In this document: one piece after another, positions 6,589-16,216 of the stretch
How the letters are laid out: every line of letters begins with the position of its first letter
How positions within the stretch are numbered: position 1 is the stretch's first letter
Assembly: GCF_030604785.1 (NCBI RefSeq)
Contig: NZ_JAUVVF010000012.1
Location: 1 to 64,000, forward strand
Direction: 5' to 3'
Length of the DNA stretch: 64,000 bases
Origin: Paracoccus sp. (in: a-proteobacteria)
Lineage (GTDB): Bacteria; Pseudomonadota; Alphaproteobacteria; Rhodobacterales; Rhodobacteraceae
Position numbers and translations under genes: made by a program
The notes under the pieces: model-generated
Seen by the model: the letters and a program-made list of their open reading frames with translations, nothing else
Database searches by the model: none
What the model was told of the DNA's origin: nothing

Positions 6589-9267
6589 TTACGCAGCCGA
6601 GCTTCCCGACGCCGCGACCCCGACCGGGGGGCGCTTGGGCAGCGTGATGCGGAAGGCCGCGCCCCCCTGCCCCGGCAGATACGAGATGTCACCGCCAAGC
6701 GCCGCCATGATCTCGCGGCAGATGGCCAGACCAAGACCCGCCCCGCCCGCCCGTGCCGGATCGTTCAGGCGGGCGAATTTCTCGAAGATCAGCGATTGAC
6801 GCGCGCTGTCGATGCCGCTGCCATTGTCGATGATGTCGATGATGTCGATGATCGTGCCGTCGGCCTCGAGGTTCTGGACGCGCACGATCAGCAGGGGACG
6901 CGCCGAATCGCAATATTTGCGCGCATTCGAGATGACGTTGATCAGCACCTGCAGCAGCCGGTCGGCATCGGTGATGATGCCCAGATGCTCGCTGCTCATG
7001 TCGCGGTCGATCAGGAAGCTGCGCTCGGGGCGGGTGGCCGAGGCCGCGCTGAGCGCGCGGTTGATCAGGTCGTGCAGGTTGGCGACCGAGATCGACAGCT
7101 GCGCCCGCCCGCTTTCCAGAACCGACAGGTCCAGCAGATCGTCCAGAAGGCGCGTCAGACGGCCTGCCTCGTCATGAATGATCCCGGCGAAGCGCGCGCG
7201 CTCCTCGGGCGTCAGGCTGGGATCCTTGAGGATTTCCGAGAAGGCCCGGACCGAGGTCATGGGCGTGCGCAATTCGTGGCTGATCTGGCTGAGAAACGCG
7301 TCCTTCTGGACCGAAAGCGCGGTCAGCTTGTCATTGGCCTCGCGCAGCTGCCGAGCCGTGACGGCCAGCTCGGCCCGCGCGCTTTCCAGCCTCTGCGTCT
7401 CTTCCTTGGCGCGCTGCGCCTCGTCGGCGACCTGCAGCAGGTCCGACACCGTCAGCGCGACGCCCCCCGCCACGCGGTCGATCATCGCATGCGCCGTGGC
7501 CGAGCCGATCGAGCCGCCCAAGCGGCGTTCCAGCCGCGTCAGGAAACGCGGGGTCAGATCGGGCAGATAGCCGGACTTGCCCTGGGCGCGGGCCTCGGCC
7601 TGGAAGTAGCGCAGGGCCTCTTCGGGGCCCCAGACCCGGCGGGCCATGGCCAGCAGGGGCTCGGCCCGGTCGTCCGACCGCATCATGCGGCTGTGGCGGA
7701 TCGGCTCGACCGCCGAGACGAAGCTCAGGCCCTGAAGGCGCTCGACCGGGTCGGGAAAGCCGAAGATCGAGACCGCGATGAAGGCCAGCGTATTGGCCGA
7801 GAGCGACAGGAACACCGCCGCGGCCCAGGGATCCATCACCCCCGGCACCGGCAGATCGCCCCCCATCCCCACCGAGGGCAGGAAGATCAGCGCCATCCAC
7901 AGAACGAAGCCGGTGCCGATCCCGGCATAGGCGCCCTTGCGGTTGGCGCCGCGCCACAGAAGGCCGCCGATCATCGCGGGCAGGACCTGTGCCATGCCGA
8001 CGAACGCCACCAGCCCCATCGCCGCCAGCGCGGCCGAACCCTCGGAGGCCTGATGATAGACCCAGCCGGCCGCCACCACCGCCAGAATGGCCAGGCGCCT
8101 TGCGTTCAGAACGAAGCCGCGCAGATCGGTCGCCTCGCCCTCGGTCGTCTTGCGCATCGCCAGCCACAGCGGCACCAGCCAGTGGTTCGACACCATCGTC
8201 GCCACCGCGATGGCGCAGACCACGACCATCGAGGTCGCCGCCGAGAAGCCGCCCAGAAAGACCAGCATCGCCAGCATGTCCTGACCCTGCGTGGCGGGCA
8301 GCGTCAGCACGTAAAGATCCGGGTTCGCCTCGGCCGGCAGAAGCTCCCGCCCCATCACGGCGATGGGCATGACGAACAGCGACATGGCGAACAGATAGGC
8401 CGGAAAGGCCCAGCCCGCGACGGTCAGGCGCTCTTCGTCGGCGGCCTCGACGACCATCACCTGGAACATGCGCGGCAGGGTCAGGATCGCCGCCGCCGCC
8501 ACCATGTTCAGCGCCGTCCAGCGATCGGCGCGCAGAAGCCAGCCTTCGGCATTCTCGGGTGCCTCGGCGGCGCGGGCGATGCGGGCCATGATGTCGGCCG
8601 GCCCGTCCGCCAGCCCCCAGACCACGAAGACGCCAAGCGCCAGAAAGGCCAGCAGTTTGACCACGGCCTCCAGCGCGATGGCGGTGACGACGCCGTGATG
8701 GCGCTCGTCCGCGGCCAGGTTGCGCGTGCCGAAGAGGATCGTGAACAGCGCCAGACCCGCCGCGACCCAGCCCGCCGTGCCGCCAAGCGTGGCGCCGTTG
8801 ATGATCGGCGCCTCGGGCGTGTCGGTGGCGAATACCTCGAAGGACAGGCTGACCGATTTCAGTTGCAGGGCGATATAGGGGGTCGAAGCGATCACCGCGA
8901 TCAGCGTGACCAGCGCGGCCAGCCTGTTCGACTTGCCGAACCGGGCCGAGACGAGGTCCGCGACCGAGGTGACGTGGTGCATCCGCGCCACCCGCACCAG
9001 CCGCCTGAGGCCCCACCACGCGCAGGTGAAGACCAGCGTCGGGCCAAGATAGATGGTCAGGAATTCCAGCCCCGAGCGCGAGGCGTAGCCGACCGCGCCA
9101 TAGAAGGTCCAGGCCGAGCAATAGACCGACAGCGACAGCGTGTAGACCAGCGGATGATCCAGCCAGCGCACATGGCCGCGCGCCGCCGCGCGGTCGGCGG
9201 CGAAGGCCACCACGAACATCAGGACCACATAGGCCAGACAGATCGCCAGCAGCGTCTCAAAGGGCAT
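6589..9267 (-). CDS. Sodium:solute symporter / sensor histidine kinase fusion
   Basis: The 892-residue product has an N-terminal SSS-type transporter module of about 12-13 membrane helices (residues 1 to about 480; LDHPLVYTLSLSVYCSAWTF is typical of this kinase group), a cytoplasmic linker with a coiled coil rich in E/R/A (about 600-650), a HisKA domain with phospho-acceptor H664 (SQISHELRTP), and a C-terminal HATPase (NVISNARKY N box, DNGSGID G1, GAGLGLAI G2). This architecture is that of CbrA-type nutrient sensors. The ATG at 9267 is preferred to 9297 because GGGGGGC precedes it. It overlaps the preceding small membrane gene by 11 bases; a response regulator lies just upstream. The sensed solute is unknown. 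Confidence 0.9.
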   Translation of the reverse strand: MPFETLLAICLAYVVLMFVVAFAADRAAARGHVRWLDHPLVYTLSLSVYCSAWTFYGAVGYASRSGLEFLTIYLGPTLVFTCAWWGLRRLVRVARMHHVTSVADLVSARFGKSNRLAALVTLIAVIASTPYIALQLKSVSLSFEVFATDTPEAPIINGATLGGTAGWVAAGLALFTILFGTRNLAADERHHGVVTAIALEAVVKLLAFLALGVFVVWGLADGPADIMARIARAAEAPENAEGWLLRADRWTALNMVAAAAILTLPRMFQVMVVEAADEERLTVAGWAFPAYLFAMSLFVMPIAVMGRELLPAEANPDLYVLTLPATQGQDMLAMLVFLGGFSAATSMVVVCAIAVATMVSNHWLVPLWLAMRKTTEGEATDLRGFVLNARRLAILAVVAAGWVYHQASEGSAALAAMGLVAFVGMAQVLPAMIGGLLWRGANRKGAYAGIGTGFVLWMALIFLPSVGMGGDLPVPGVMDPWAAAVFLSLSANTLAFIAVSIFGFPDPVERLQGLSFVSAVEPIRHSRMMRSDDRAEPLLAMARRVWGPEEALRYFQAEARAQGKSGYLPDLTPRFLTRLERRLGGSIGSATAHAMIDRVAGGVALTVSDLLQVADEAQRAKEETQRLESARAELAVTARQLREANDKLTALSVQKDAFLSQISHELRTPMTSVRAFSEILKDPSLTPEERARFAGIIHDEAGRLTRLLDDLLDLSVLESGRAQLSISVANLHDLINRALSAASATRPERSFLIDRDMSSEHLGIITDADRLLQVLINVISNARKYCDSARPLLIVRVQNLEADGTIIDIIDIIDNGSGIDSARQSLIFEKFARLNDPARAGGAGLGLAICREIMAALGGDISYLPGQGGAAFRITLPKRPPVGVAASGSSAA
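6826..6852. repeat. Three perfect 9-base tandem repeats inside the kinase G1 box
   Basis: GTCGATGAT occurs three times in a row. On the coding strand it gives a DII-DII-D run directly before DNGSGID in the ATP-binding domain. The unit is a multiple of three, so copy-number change would keep the frame. Confidence 0.85.
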
Positions 9268-9607
9268 CCGGGCTGCCCCCCGTATTCTGGCGTGCATCGC
9301 CTTGGGCCGGGCGGGCCTGCGCCTTGCCCTCGGGGCGGCTCTGGCCCGCTGCGACGGCCTCGCTGGCGCGCATGGTCGCGGCCTCGGCCCTCAGCAGCGC
9401 GCGATGCAGCGCCCAGACCGCCAGGATCAGCCCCGCCCAGAGCAGGAAGAACCACAGAACCCCGCCCGCAAAGCTGACCAGGGCGGGCGCCCACCAGACC
9501 GGCACCAGCACAAGGGCCGAGGACAGGACGGGAAGAACCCGCGCCGCGTCGCCCAGACGGCGGCGGTGGAACGAGGCACGTTCGAGGAAAAGCGGCTTGT
9601 CAGGCAT
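9257..9607 (-). CDS. Small membrane protein paired with the symporter-kinase
   Basis: The 116-residue product has a basic N-terminus (LERASFHRRRLGDAARVLP), two hydrophobic helices at about residues 24-45 and 46-68 (ending in WALHRALLRAE), and a polar tail rich in A, G and Q. Similar two-helix proteins are encoded next to SSS transporters (as YjcH/DUF485 next to ActP), so an accessory role for the kinase's transport module is likely. Its stop codon lies inside the first codons of the kinase gene, indicating translational coupling. The family assignment is inferred from topology and position, not from a clear motif. Confidence 0.7.
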   Translation of the reverse strand: MPDKPLFLERASFHRRRLGDAARVLPVLSSALVLVPVWWAPALVSFAGGVLWFFLLWAGLILAVWALHRALLRAEAATMRASEAVAAGQSRPEGKAQARPAQGDARQNTGGSPDAL

Positions 9608-9670
9608 GGCCCTTCCCTGCGGGCAGCGCGAGGGTGGGCGCGGGCCGCGGGGCGATGCCGCGCGCCCCTC

Positions 9671-10030
9671 TCATCCCAGCATCTGGCGCACGATCGCGCG
9701 CAATTCGTCATTGGCAAAGGGCTTGGCAAGGACCGCATCGGCCTTTTGTCCGGCCTCGGTCGTCTCGCCGCGCGCGGTCAGCATCAGGACCGGCGTCGCC
9801 GCGAGATCGGGATCGTCGGCCGCGCGCAGGTCGCCCAGGATCTCGGCCCCCGAACGGTTCGGCAGCATCAGGTCCAGGATCACCAGACGCGGGCGCTGCT
9901 GCGTGATCGCCTCGATCCCGCCCGCTCCGTCGTCATGCAGCCCGATCTGCCAGCCCTCGCGCGTCAGGATGAACCGCACCGCCTCGGCGATGTTGGGCTC
10001 ATCCTCGATCATCAGGATGTCCATGGCCAT
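9671..10030 (-). CDS. Stand-alone response regulator (receiver domain only)
   Basis: The 119-residue product is a single receiver domain: acidic pair at residues 10-11 (MIEDEPN), phospho-acceptor D53 in LVILDLMLP, T/S switch in LMLTARG and K103 in VLAKPF. There is no output domain, so it acts by phosphotransfer or protein contact, like CheY or Spo0F. The ATG at 10030 is chosen because GGGGGAGG lies 7 bases upstream; a second ATG at 10024 is possible. The symporter-kinase downstream (64 bases to the small membrane gene) is its likely partner. Confidence 0.9.
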   Translation of the reverse strand: MAMDILMIEDEPNIAEAVRFILTREGWQIGLHDDGAGGIEAITQQRPRLVILDLMLPNRSGAEILGDLRAADDPDLAATPVLMLTARGETTEAGQKADAVLAKPFANDELRAIVRQMLG

Positions 10031-10100
10031 CCGGCGCCTCCCCCTCAACGCGGGCAGATAATGGGCCGGAAAGCGCCCCTGTGTCAAAGCCCGCGTGGTC

Positions 10101-11405
10101 TCAGCCGCGCGAACGGGCGGGCGTGCGGGGCTGGCGCGCGGGCATCGGCGCCAAGATCGAGGGCTCGCGCCGGGCAGGGCATTCGTTGCGCGGGCAGATG
10201 CGGCAGGCCGGGCCGACCAGCAGCGCATCGGCCGGCGCAGGCCCCTCGGCGGGCAGCAGCAGCATGTGCCCGCGCAGCAGGACCGGCCCGTCCAGCCCCA
10301 GAGGCTGGCTGCGCGTGGCGAAGCTGAGCGAGCGGAACAACCGCCCCTCGGGGGTGAGCACATGACGCGCGATCGCCGTCTGCGGCATCGCCAACGCCAG
10401 ATAAAGCGGCCAGAGCGGGCAGGCATCGCCCGGTCGGGGCAGCGGAAAGCCGGGCGCGGCGCGGCGCAGGGTCAGCGCGCCGGAACCGTCGCAGATGACC
10501 AGACCTGCGCCCTCGTAGCCCGCAGGGCGCAGCATCGCCAGCCGCCGCATCACCAGATCCAGCGGCAGCCCCATATCGCCCGCCAGCAGCAGCGGATCGC
10601 GCGCCCGCGTGGCGTTCAGCACCGCCGCCAGCCGCGCATCGGGCAACTCGATCCGGTCGGCCAGCATCTCGCGCGCGATGCGCGAGGCAAGCGCCCGCGC
10701 CGCGTCCGAGGCCAGTTCGGGCGCGCTGTCGGGATCGCCCGCGCCGCCATCCAGCCAGGCCTCGACCTCTTCCTGCGGCGTCAGGGGCGTGCCCTCGGCC
10801 TCGAAACTGTCGACGTAACGGACCAGCTCCTGCGCGGTGACGGACAGGCGCTGGCTGTCCTCGGCCAGATTGGCATGGAAGCGCGCGCGCCATTCGGGGG
10901 CGATCTCGTCCTCCTCGACCAGGATCGAGGCGGTCGAGCGCAGCGATGTCACCGCCGACAGGACCTCGTGCAGCGCCGCCAGCAGATAGGGGTCATGCGT
11001 CATGCGGTCCGAAAGGTCGATCAACTGGCGCTCCATCGCAACGGCGCGGCGGCTCTGCGCCAGCAGCAACGCCGACCAGCCCGGAAAGCGGGCCAGAAAT
11101 TCGGCCGCCTGATCCAGTTCGGGCGTCACCCCCTGCGAGGAAGGATGCGCCGCCGCCTCGCGCAGCGCCGCGATGCGCGCCTCTTCGCGGCCCTCGGACA
11201 ACTCGTCGGGGGGCACCTGCAATTCGGCCGCAAGCTTGCCCAGCAATTCGGGCGTGACCGGGCGGCGGTTATGTTCGATCAGGTTCAGATAGGCGGGCGA
11301 GATGCCGACCGCGCGTGCGACCTCGGCCTGCCTGCGCGACAGGGCAAGCCGCCGCTCGCGGATGCGGGTTCCGGTCAGGACATGAAGGGCGCCACGTTCG
11401 GTCAT
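10101..11405 (-). CDS. XRE-family short-chain-acyl regulator (ScfR/PccR/RamB type)
   Basis: The 434-residue product has an N-terminal XRE helix-turn-helix at about residues 10-65 (TRIRERRLALSRRQAEVARA, SPAYLNLIEHNRRPVTPELL), a central IrrE-like region and a C-terminal ScfR-type domain ending in a cysteine-rich motif CRICPRNECPAR. Related proteins (PccR of Rhodobacter sphaeroides, RamB, MccR) control propionyl-CoA carboxylase, glyoxylate-cycle or methylcitrate genes in response to acyl-CoA. No such target genes are adjacent; the next gene downstream is the response regulator, 70 bases away. A ligand and regulon cannot be read from the sequence. Confidence 0.85.
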   Translation of the reverse strand: MTERGALHVLTGTRIRERRLALSRRQAEVARAVGISPAYLNLIEHNRRPVTPELLGKLAAELQVPPDELSEGREEARIAALREAAAHPSSQGVTPELDQAAEFLARFPGWSALLLAQSRRAVAMERQLIDLSDRMTHDPYLLAALHEVLSAVTSLRSTASILVEEDEIAPEWRARFHANLAEDSQRLSVTAQELVRYVDSFEAEGTPLTPQEEVEAWLDGGAGDPDSAPELASDAARALASRIAREMLADRIELPDARLAAVLNATRARDPLLLAGDMGLPLDLVMRRLAMLRPAGYEGAGLVICDGSGALTLRRAAPGFPLPRPGDACPLWPLYLALAMPQTAIARHVLTPEGRLFRSLSFATRSQPLGLDGPVLLRGHMLLLPAEGPAPADALLVGPACRICPRNECPARREPSILAPMPARQPRTPARSRG

Positions 11406-11453
11406 GGCGGCATGAAACCCGCAAGGGACTGACGAGGCAAGCGGAATGAGCGG

Positions 11454-12296
11454 TCAGGGCGACAGGCCATGACGGCCCGCCAGATCGCAGAAGAATTGCC
11501 AGGCAACCCGGCCGGATCGTGCCCCGCGCGTAGCCTGCCACTCGATCGCCTCGGCCCGCAGCCTGTCGGGGTCGATGACCAGCCCCGCCGCCGCGCAATA
11601 GCCCTGGATCATCGCTAGATACTGGTCCTGATCGCAGGGATGGAAGCCCAGCCACAGCCCGAAGCGGTCCGACAGCGAGACCTTTTCCTCGACCGCCTCG
11701 CCGGGATGGATCGCGCTGGAACGTTCGTTGTCGATCATGTCGCGCGGCATCAGATGGCGCCGGTTCGACGTGGCATAAAAGATCACATTCGCCGGACGCC
11801 CGCTGATCCCCCCGTCCAGCACCGCCTTGAGCGATTTGTATTGCGCGTCATCATGGCCAAAGGACAGATCGTCCGCGAAAAGCAGGAAGCGGTGCCGAGG
11901 CGCCGCGCCCAGAACCGCCAGAAGCCGCCCGACCGAGGACAGGTCGTCGCGTGCGATCTCGACCAGGATCAGCGGCAGGCCCTGCGCCACGGCCTCGGCA
12001 TGGACGGCCTTGACCAGCGAGGATTTTCCCATCCCCCGCGCGCCCCAGAGCAGCGCGTTGTTCGCGCCGTGCCCGCGCGCGAATTGCAGCGTGTTGGCGA
12101 GCAGCGTGTCGCGCGACCGGTCGATGCCGATCAGTTGCGTCAGGTCCACGCGGTCCACCCGCGCCACCGGCTCCAGCCGGTCGGGATCGGGATGCCAGAC
12201 ATAGGCATCCGCGCCCGTCAGGTCTGGCAGCGGCACCGGCGGGGGTGCCAGCCGCTCAAGCGCATCGGCGATGCGGTCCAGGGACGCGCGGCTCAC
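11454..12296 (-). CDS. DUF815 family P-loop ATPase
   Basis: The 280-residue product has a Walker A motif [10 protein letters not shown], a Walker [10 protein letters not shown], and the DUF815 core ([14 protein letters not shown], then [12 protein letters not shown] and DNERSS). These AAA+-like proteins are widespread but their function is unknown. The GTG at 12296 is chosen as start because it overlaps the tatC stop in the classic GTGA arrangement; an in-frame ATG at 12314 would add six residues. The gene is therefore the fourth member of the tatABC unit. I infer no direct role in Tat export; the linkage is a conserved neighbourhood in this order. Confidence 0.88.
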   Translation of the reverse strand: MSRASLDRIADALERLAPPPVPLPDLTGADAYVWHPDPDRLEPVARVDRVDLTQLIGIDRSRDTLLANTLQFARGHGANNALLWGARGMGKSSLVKAVHAEAVAQGLPLILVEIARDDLSSVGRLLAVLGAAPRHRFLLFADDLSFGHDDAQYKSLKAVLDGGISGRPANVIFYATSNRRHLMPRDMIDNERSSAIHPGEAVEEKVSLSDRFGLWLGFHPCDQDQYLAMIQGYCAAAGLVIDPDRLRAEAIEWQATRGARSGRVAWQFFCDLAGRHGLSP

Positions 12297-13153
12297 GGCT
12301 CGTCCTCGACCCACAGGCCCTGCGCGCGCAATTCGGCCTCGCGGCGCCTCTCGATGCGGCGGACAAGCTGGATCGAGATCTCGTAAAGCCCGTAGACCAC
12401 CGTGAACAGCACCACCTGAGAGATCACGTCCGGCGGCGTCGCCAGGGCCGCCAGGACCAGGATCGCCAGCACCGCGTAACGGCGCGCGCTGGCCAGACCC
12501 GCCGCCGACACCAGTCCCGCCCGGCCCATCAGCGTCAGCAGGACCGGCAACTGGAAGGACAGGCCGAAGGCCAGGATGAACTTGGTCGTCAGCGACAGGT
12601 ATTCGTCGACCGATCCCTGAAACACGATGGCGGCCATGTTCGATGCGGTATCGGCAGCCGCCGCCGGATCGTCAGGCAGTTGCAGCGGCCCCTGCTGAAA
12701 TCCGAGGAAGAACGCGTAAGCCATTGGCAGGATGATGTAATAGGCAAAGGCGGCGCCCATGAAGAACATCACTGGCGAGGCGATCAGGAACGGCAGAAAG
12801 GCCCGTTTCTCGTTGCGGTAGAGGCCCGGCGCCACGAAGCGCCACATCTGGTAGGCGATCACCGGGAAGGCCAGCACGAAGCCGCCCAGCAGCGAGATCC
12901 GGATGGCGACGAAGAAGCCTTCCTGAAGCTTCAGCAGGATCAGGCCGCATTCCTGGCTGCGATCCTCCAGCGCGGCGCAGATGGGGCGGGTCAGGAAGTT
13001 GTAGATCGGGTTCCAGACCGTGTAGCACAGCACCATCGCGGCGATGAACGCCACCAGCGACCAGATGATGCGGGTCCGAAGCTCGGCCAGATGCTCGATC
13101 AGCGGGGCAGAGCTGTCGTCGATATCGTCGTCCTGCGGGATCTTTGCGGCCAA
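12293..13153 (-). CDS. tatC: Twin-arginine translocase subunit TatC
   Basis: TatC is the multi-spanning receptor for twin-arginine signal peptides. The 286-residue product shows six hydrophobic helices and the family N-terminus [20 protein letters not shown], followed by the conserved [17 protein letters not shown] region. The reading frame has a stop codon four codons before the TTG at 13153 and no ATG until inside the first helix, so TTG must be the start. It follows the tatB stop by 1 base. The short cytoplasmic C-terminus (WVEDEP) overlaps the DUF815 start. Confidence 0.95.
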   Translation of the reverse strand: MAAKIPQDDDIDDSSAPLIEHLAELRTRIIWSLVAFIAAMVLCYTVWNPIYNFLTRPICAALEDRSQECGLILLKLQEGFFVAIRISLLGGFVLAFPVIAYQMWRFVAPGLYRNEKRAFLPFLIASPVMFFMGAAFAYYIILPMAYAFFLGFQQGPLQLPDDPAAAADTASNMAAIVFQGSVDEYLSLTTKFILAFGLSFQLPVLLTLMGRAGLVSAAGLASARRYAVLAILVLAALATPPDVISQVVLFTVVYGLYEISIQLVRRIERRREAELRAQGLWVEDEP

Positions 13154-13154
13154 G

Positions 13155-13616
13155 TCACTGGTCTTTCATGTCAGAGCGGCGCACGGCATGAAGCCGGCGC
13201 CCCTGAGGCTGCGGCGCGGGCGCGGGATCGCCCGCATCCGGTGCCTTGGCCTCGGCCGGGGCTGCTGGCGCAGGGGCAGGCGCCGCCGGATCAGGCTTCG
13301 GCGCGCTGTCCTGATGGCGGGCGGGGCGGCCCGGCTCCCATTTCTCGAAACGCTCGGTGGCGCGGTCCAGCGCATCAAGGCCGAGCGCCTTCTTCGAGGT
13401 CAGCGACTTGACGTCGCGCAGCGTTCCCGCCGCCTCGTCCAGCCCCGAACCCTTGGCCGCATCCTCCATGGCCGAGCTGAATTCGCGTGCCATGCCGCGC
13501 AGCTTGGCCGTGATCCGGCCAAGTGAATGAAACAGATGCGGCAGATCCTTGGGACCGACCACGATCAGCGCCACGATGCCGATCAAAAGCAGTTCGGTCC
13601 AGCCGATGTCCAGCAT
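13155..13616 (-). CDS. tatB: Twin-arginine translocase subunit TatB
   Basis: The 153-residue product begins [21 protein letters not shown], a single membrane helix with the conserved glutamate (E8) typical of TatB, then [25 protein letters not shown], the amphipathic helix. The C-terminal half is a long P/A-rich tail ([15 protein letters not shown]). TatB forms the substrate receptor with TatC. It is 19 bases after tatA and 1 base before tatC. Confidence 0.95.
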   Translation of the reverse strand: MLDIGWTELLLIGIVALIVVGPKDLPHLFHSLGRITAKLRGMAREFSSAMEDAAKGSGLDEAAGTLRDVKSLTSKKALGLDALDRATERFEKWEPGRPARHQDSAPKPDPAAPAPAPAAPAEAKAPDAGDPAPAPQPQGRRLHAVRRSDMKDQ

Positions 13617-13635
13617 GGGACGCGCCTTTCGCGGA

Positions 13636-13899
13636 TCAGTTGCGGTCGGTACCCTGCGTCGGGGTCGTCCCCGGCGTCACGTCGCGCGCGCGATCGCCCG
13701 GAACGGCGCCCGGCAGATCGCGGGTGGCTTCCTGCGAGGCGCTGTCGACCTCGTCAGAGCCGTCCTTGACGCCTTTCTTGAAGGCGGTGATGCCCTTGCC
13801 GACCTCGCCCATCAGCGACGAGATCTTGCCGCGCCCGAACAGCACCAGCACGACGACCGCGATCAGAAGAAGGCCGGGAAGGCCGATATTGTTCAACAT
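13636..13899 (-). CDS. tatA: Twin-arginine translocase subunit TatA
   Basis: TatA oligomers form the protein-conducting element of the Tat system. The 87-residue product has an N-terminal membrane helix ([20 protein letters not shown]) with the conserved FGRGKIS hinge, an amphipathic helix ([18 protein letters not shown]) and a polar tail. The ATG at 13899 is preceded by AGAGGGAG; longer candidates reaching to 14103 add residues unrelated to TatA. First gene of tatABC-DUF815. Confidence 0.95.
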   Translation of the reverse strand: MLNNIGLPGLLLIAVVVLVLFGRGKISSLMGEVGKGITAFKKGVKDGSDEVDSASQEATRDLPGAVPGDRARDVTPGTTPTQGTDRN

Positions 13900-14089
13900 G
13901 AGAAACTCCCTCTGCGGGCGGCCCGACCGCCCGCGCCCCAGATTTAGTTTCTCGCAACGCGGATTGCAAAGCCCTTTCCCGTGAGGCCGTGATGCCGACG
14001 CCTCCCCCGCCCCCTGCATCGGGATGCCTGCGCGTCCCGCCGCAGGCGCGGCGGCTTGGCACGGCGCGGCGAACGGGCGATAAGGGCGC

Positions 14090-14707
14090 ATGGACATGGC
14101 CACCTACATCACCGCTTTCGTGACGCTTTTCGTGGTCATCGACCCCGTGGGGCTGGCACCGATCTTCATCGCGCTGACCCCCGACATGAGCGCGGCGGAA
14201 CGTCGCCGCATCGGCCTGCGCGCGCTGGTCGTGGCGGCGATCCTGCTGATGCTCTTCGGCCTTGTGGGCGAGGCGATCCTGACCGGCATCGGCATCTCGC
14301 TGCCCGCCTTCCGAATCGCGGGCGGGCTGCTTCTGTTCCTGACGGCGCTGGACATGCTGTTCGAACGGCGCACCGAACGCCGCGAGGGTCAGGCCGAGGC
14401 CGACCCGCCCGGCCACGACCCTTCGGTCTTTCCGCTGGCCATGCCGCTTCTGGCCGGGCCTGGCGCGCTGGCCACAATGATCCTGCTGGTGGGCGAAGGC
14501 CGGGGCGTCGGCCATGTGGTGATGATCAACGTGATGATGCTGGCGGTCCTTGGCATCGCGATGCTGCTCTTCGTGCTGGCGACGCCGCTTGCGCGCGCAC
14601 TCGGGCGCACCGGCACGATGGTCGTGACCCGGCTTCTGGGGATGCTGCTCGCGGCCCTGTCGGTCCAGTTCGTCATCGACGGGCTGATCGGGACGGGTCT
14701 GGTCTGA
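14090..14707 (+). CDS. MarC family integral membrane protein
   Basis: The 205-residue product has six predicted membrane helices and the MarC signatures [16 protein letters not shown] near the N-terminus and [20 protein letters not shown] in the middle. MarC proteins were once linked to multiple antibiotic resistance but their function is not known. AAGGGCGC lies before the ATG. It is divergent from tatA (190 bases between) and its stop shares one base with the start of the downstream protease gene. Confidence 0.92.
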   Translation: MDMATYITAFVTLFVVIDPVGLAPIFIALTPDMSAAERRRIGLRALVVAAILLMLFGLVGEAILTGIGISLPAFRIAGGLLLFLTALDMLFERRTERREGQAEADPPGHDPSVFPLAMPLLAGPGALATMILLVGEGRGVGHVVMINVMMLAVLGIAMLLFVLATPLARALGRTGTMVVTRLLGMLLAALSVQFVIDGLIGTGLV

Positions 14708-15276
14708 TGGCGGGGGACGAGATCGCCCGGCTGGCCTATCTGACGCTGCTGCTGGTGGTGATCGGCGGGGCGATGCTCTTCGAGTTGTCGGGCCGGGGCG
14801 GCCGCGCGCTGCGCCAGCTGATCCTGTGGCTGGTGATCTTCGCGGGCCTCGCCGTCGCAGCCGATTGGTGGATGAGCCGCAACCAGCCGCAGCAGCAGGT
14901 CTTCGAGGGCAACCGGATCGAAGTCCCGGCCGGGCGCGGCGGCCATTTCCACATCCGCGCGCTTCTGAACGGGGTTGAGGTCGAGTTCGTCGTGGATACC
15001 GGCGCCACCAGCGTGGCGCTGGCACCGGACGATGCGCGCCGGATCGGACTGGACCCGGACCGGCTGACCTATACCGGCCTTGCCGTCACCGCGAACGGCC
15101 AGGTGCCGACCGCGCCCGTGACGATCCGCGAATTCGCCATCGGCGACATCGTCGACCGCGACGTGCGGGCGGTGGTGCTGAACAGCGATCTGGGCGTGTC
15201 GCTGCTGGGCATGTCCTATCTGCGCCGCTTCGCGCGCGTCAGTTTCGAGGGCAACCTGCTGGTGCTCGAGCGCTGA
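14707..15276 (+). CDS. Membrane-anchored retropepsin-like aspartic protease (TIGR02281 type)
   Basis: The 189-residue product has two N-terminal membrane helices (about residues 8-25 and 36-55), then a single retropepsin domain with the active-site motif VVDTGATSVAL and a later hydrophobic-hydrophobic-glycine turn LLGMSYLRRF. Such proteins would dimerise to form the aspartic protease site on the periplasmic side. Substrates are unknown. The ATG overlaps the marC stop (TGATG), so the two genes are coupled. It ends directly against the thyX stop codon on the other strand. Confidence 0.9.
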   Translation: MAGDEIARLAYLTLLLVVIGGAMLFELSGRGGRALRQLILWLVIFAGLAVAADWWMSRNQPQQQVFEGNRIEVPAGRGGHFHIRALLNGVEVEFVVDTGATSVALAPDDARRIGLDPDRLTYTGLAVTANGQVPTAPVTIREFAIGDIVDRDVRAVVLNSDLGVSLLGMSYLRRFARVSFEGNLLVLER

Positions 15277-16185
15277 TCACTCGCCCCAGGCTTCGACGAA
15301 TTCGCGCCATTCGCGGGCGCCCATGCCGGAATTCTCCTGCGTCACGACCTGACCCGCAAGCCGCCGCCGCAGCGCCTCGGCGCCCTGCGCGGACAGGCTG
15401 ACTGCATCCATCCGGTAATCGCGGAAGGCCGCAAAGGCCGCCGGCACCCAATCGGCCACGATCTCGCACATCAGGTCGGCATAGGCGCGGATCTCGTACT
15501 GGGCATGGGAATCGGCCCGAAGCCGCAGGAAATGCAGCAGGTTGTGCAGATCCACCTTCCAGTACCACTGGGTGTAGATGTTGGCGGGCAGGTTCATGCG
15601 CGCCAATTCGCGAGCGAGGCCCTGCTGGCCGTCCTGGCTCAGCATCGATTCGTAGTGATCGTAGCTGCGCATCGCATCCTCGCGCAGCAGATCGAGGACG
15701 CGCTGCGCCTCGGCGCCTTGCAGAACCTCGCCGCGGCCCTGGTTGTTCTGGGTGGATTGTGCGGCCAGATGCTCGGCGCGCGGGATGTAGAATTCGCGGT
15801 CGAGGATGGAATAGCGGGCCGAATATTCGTTCACATTCGCGGTGCGGTGGCGGATCCACTGGCGCGCCACGAAGACCGGCAGCTTGACGTGGAACTTGAC
15901 CTCGCACATCTCGAACGGCGTCGAGTGCCAGTGCCGCATCAGGTAGCGGATCAGCCCCTCGTCGTTCTGGACCGAGCGCGTCCCCTTGCCGTAGCTGACG
16001 CGCGCCGCCTGACAGATCGCCGCATCGTCGCCCATATAGTCGATGACCCGGACGAAGCCGTGATCCAGAACCGGATGGGCGGTGTAAAGGCGCGCCTCCA
16101 TCCCCGGCGACACCGCCCGCAGCGTCTGGCGCGGCGTGGCGCGTTCGGACTCGATCTCGGCCTGCTGTTCGGGGGTCAGGGGCAT
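15277..16185 (-). CDS. thyX: Flavin-dependent thymidylate synthase ThyX
   Basis: ThyX makes dTMP from dUMP using methylene-THF and FAD. The 302-residue product contains the ThyX motif RHR-x7-S (RHRTANVNEYS) and flanking FEMCEVKFHVKLPVFVARQW. Its length is at the long end for the family, with an N-terminal extension of about 50 residues as seen in alphaproteobacteria. No thyA is in the window. Start ATG 16185 has GAGGACCCTC upstream. It is divergent from gloA. Confidence 0.96.
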   Translation of the reverse strand: MPLTPEQQAEIESERATPRQTLRAVSPGMEARLYTAHPVLDHGFVRVIDYMGDDAAICQAARVSYGKGTRSVQNDEGLIRYLMRHWHSTPFEMCEVKFHVKLPVFVARQWIRHRTANVNEYSARYSILDREFYIPRAEHLAAQSTQNNQGRGEVLQGAEAQRVLDLLREDAMRSYDHYESMLSQDGQQGLARELARMNLPANIYTQWYWKVDLHNLLHFLRLRADSHAQYEIRAYADLMCEIVADWVPAAFAAFRDYRMDAVSLSAQGAEALRRRLAGQVVTQENSGMGAREWREFVEAWGE

Positions 16186-16216
16186 GGCAGAGGGTCCTCT
16201 CAGGCGATCGTGATGA

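Noticed and set aside
6448..9477. A 1009-codon open frame opposite the symporter-kinase
   Set aside because: Antisense shadow; the minus-strand protein has intact transporter and kinase motifs.
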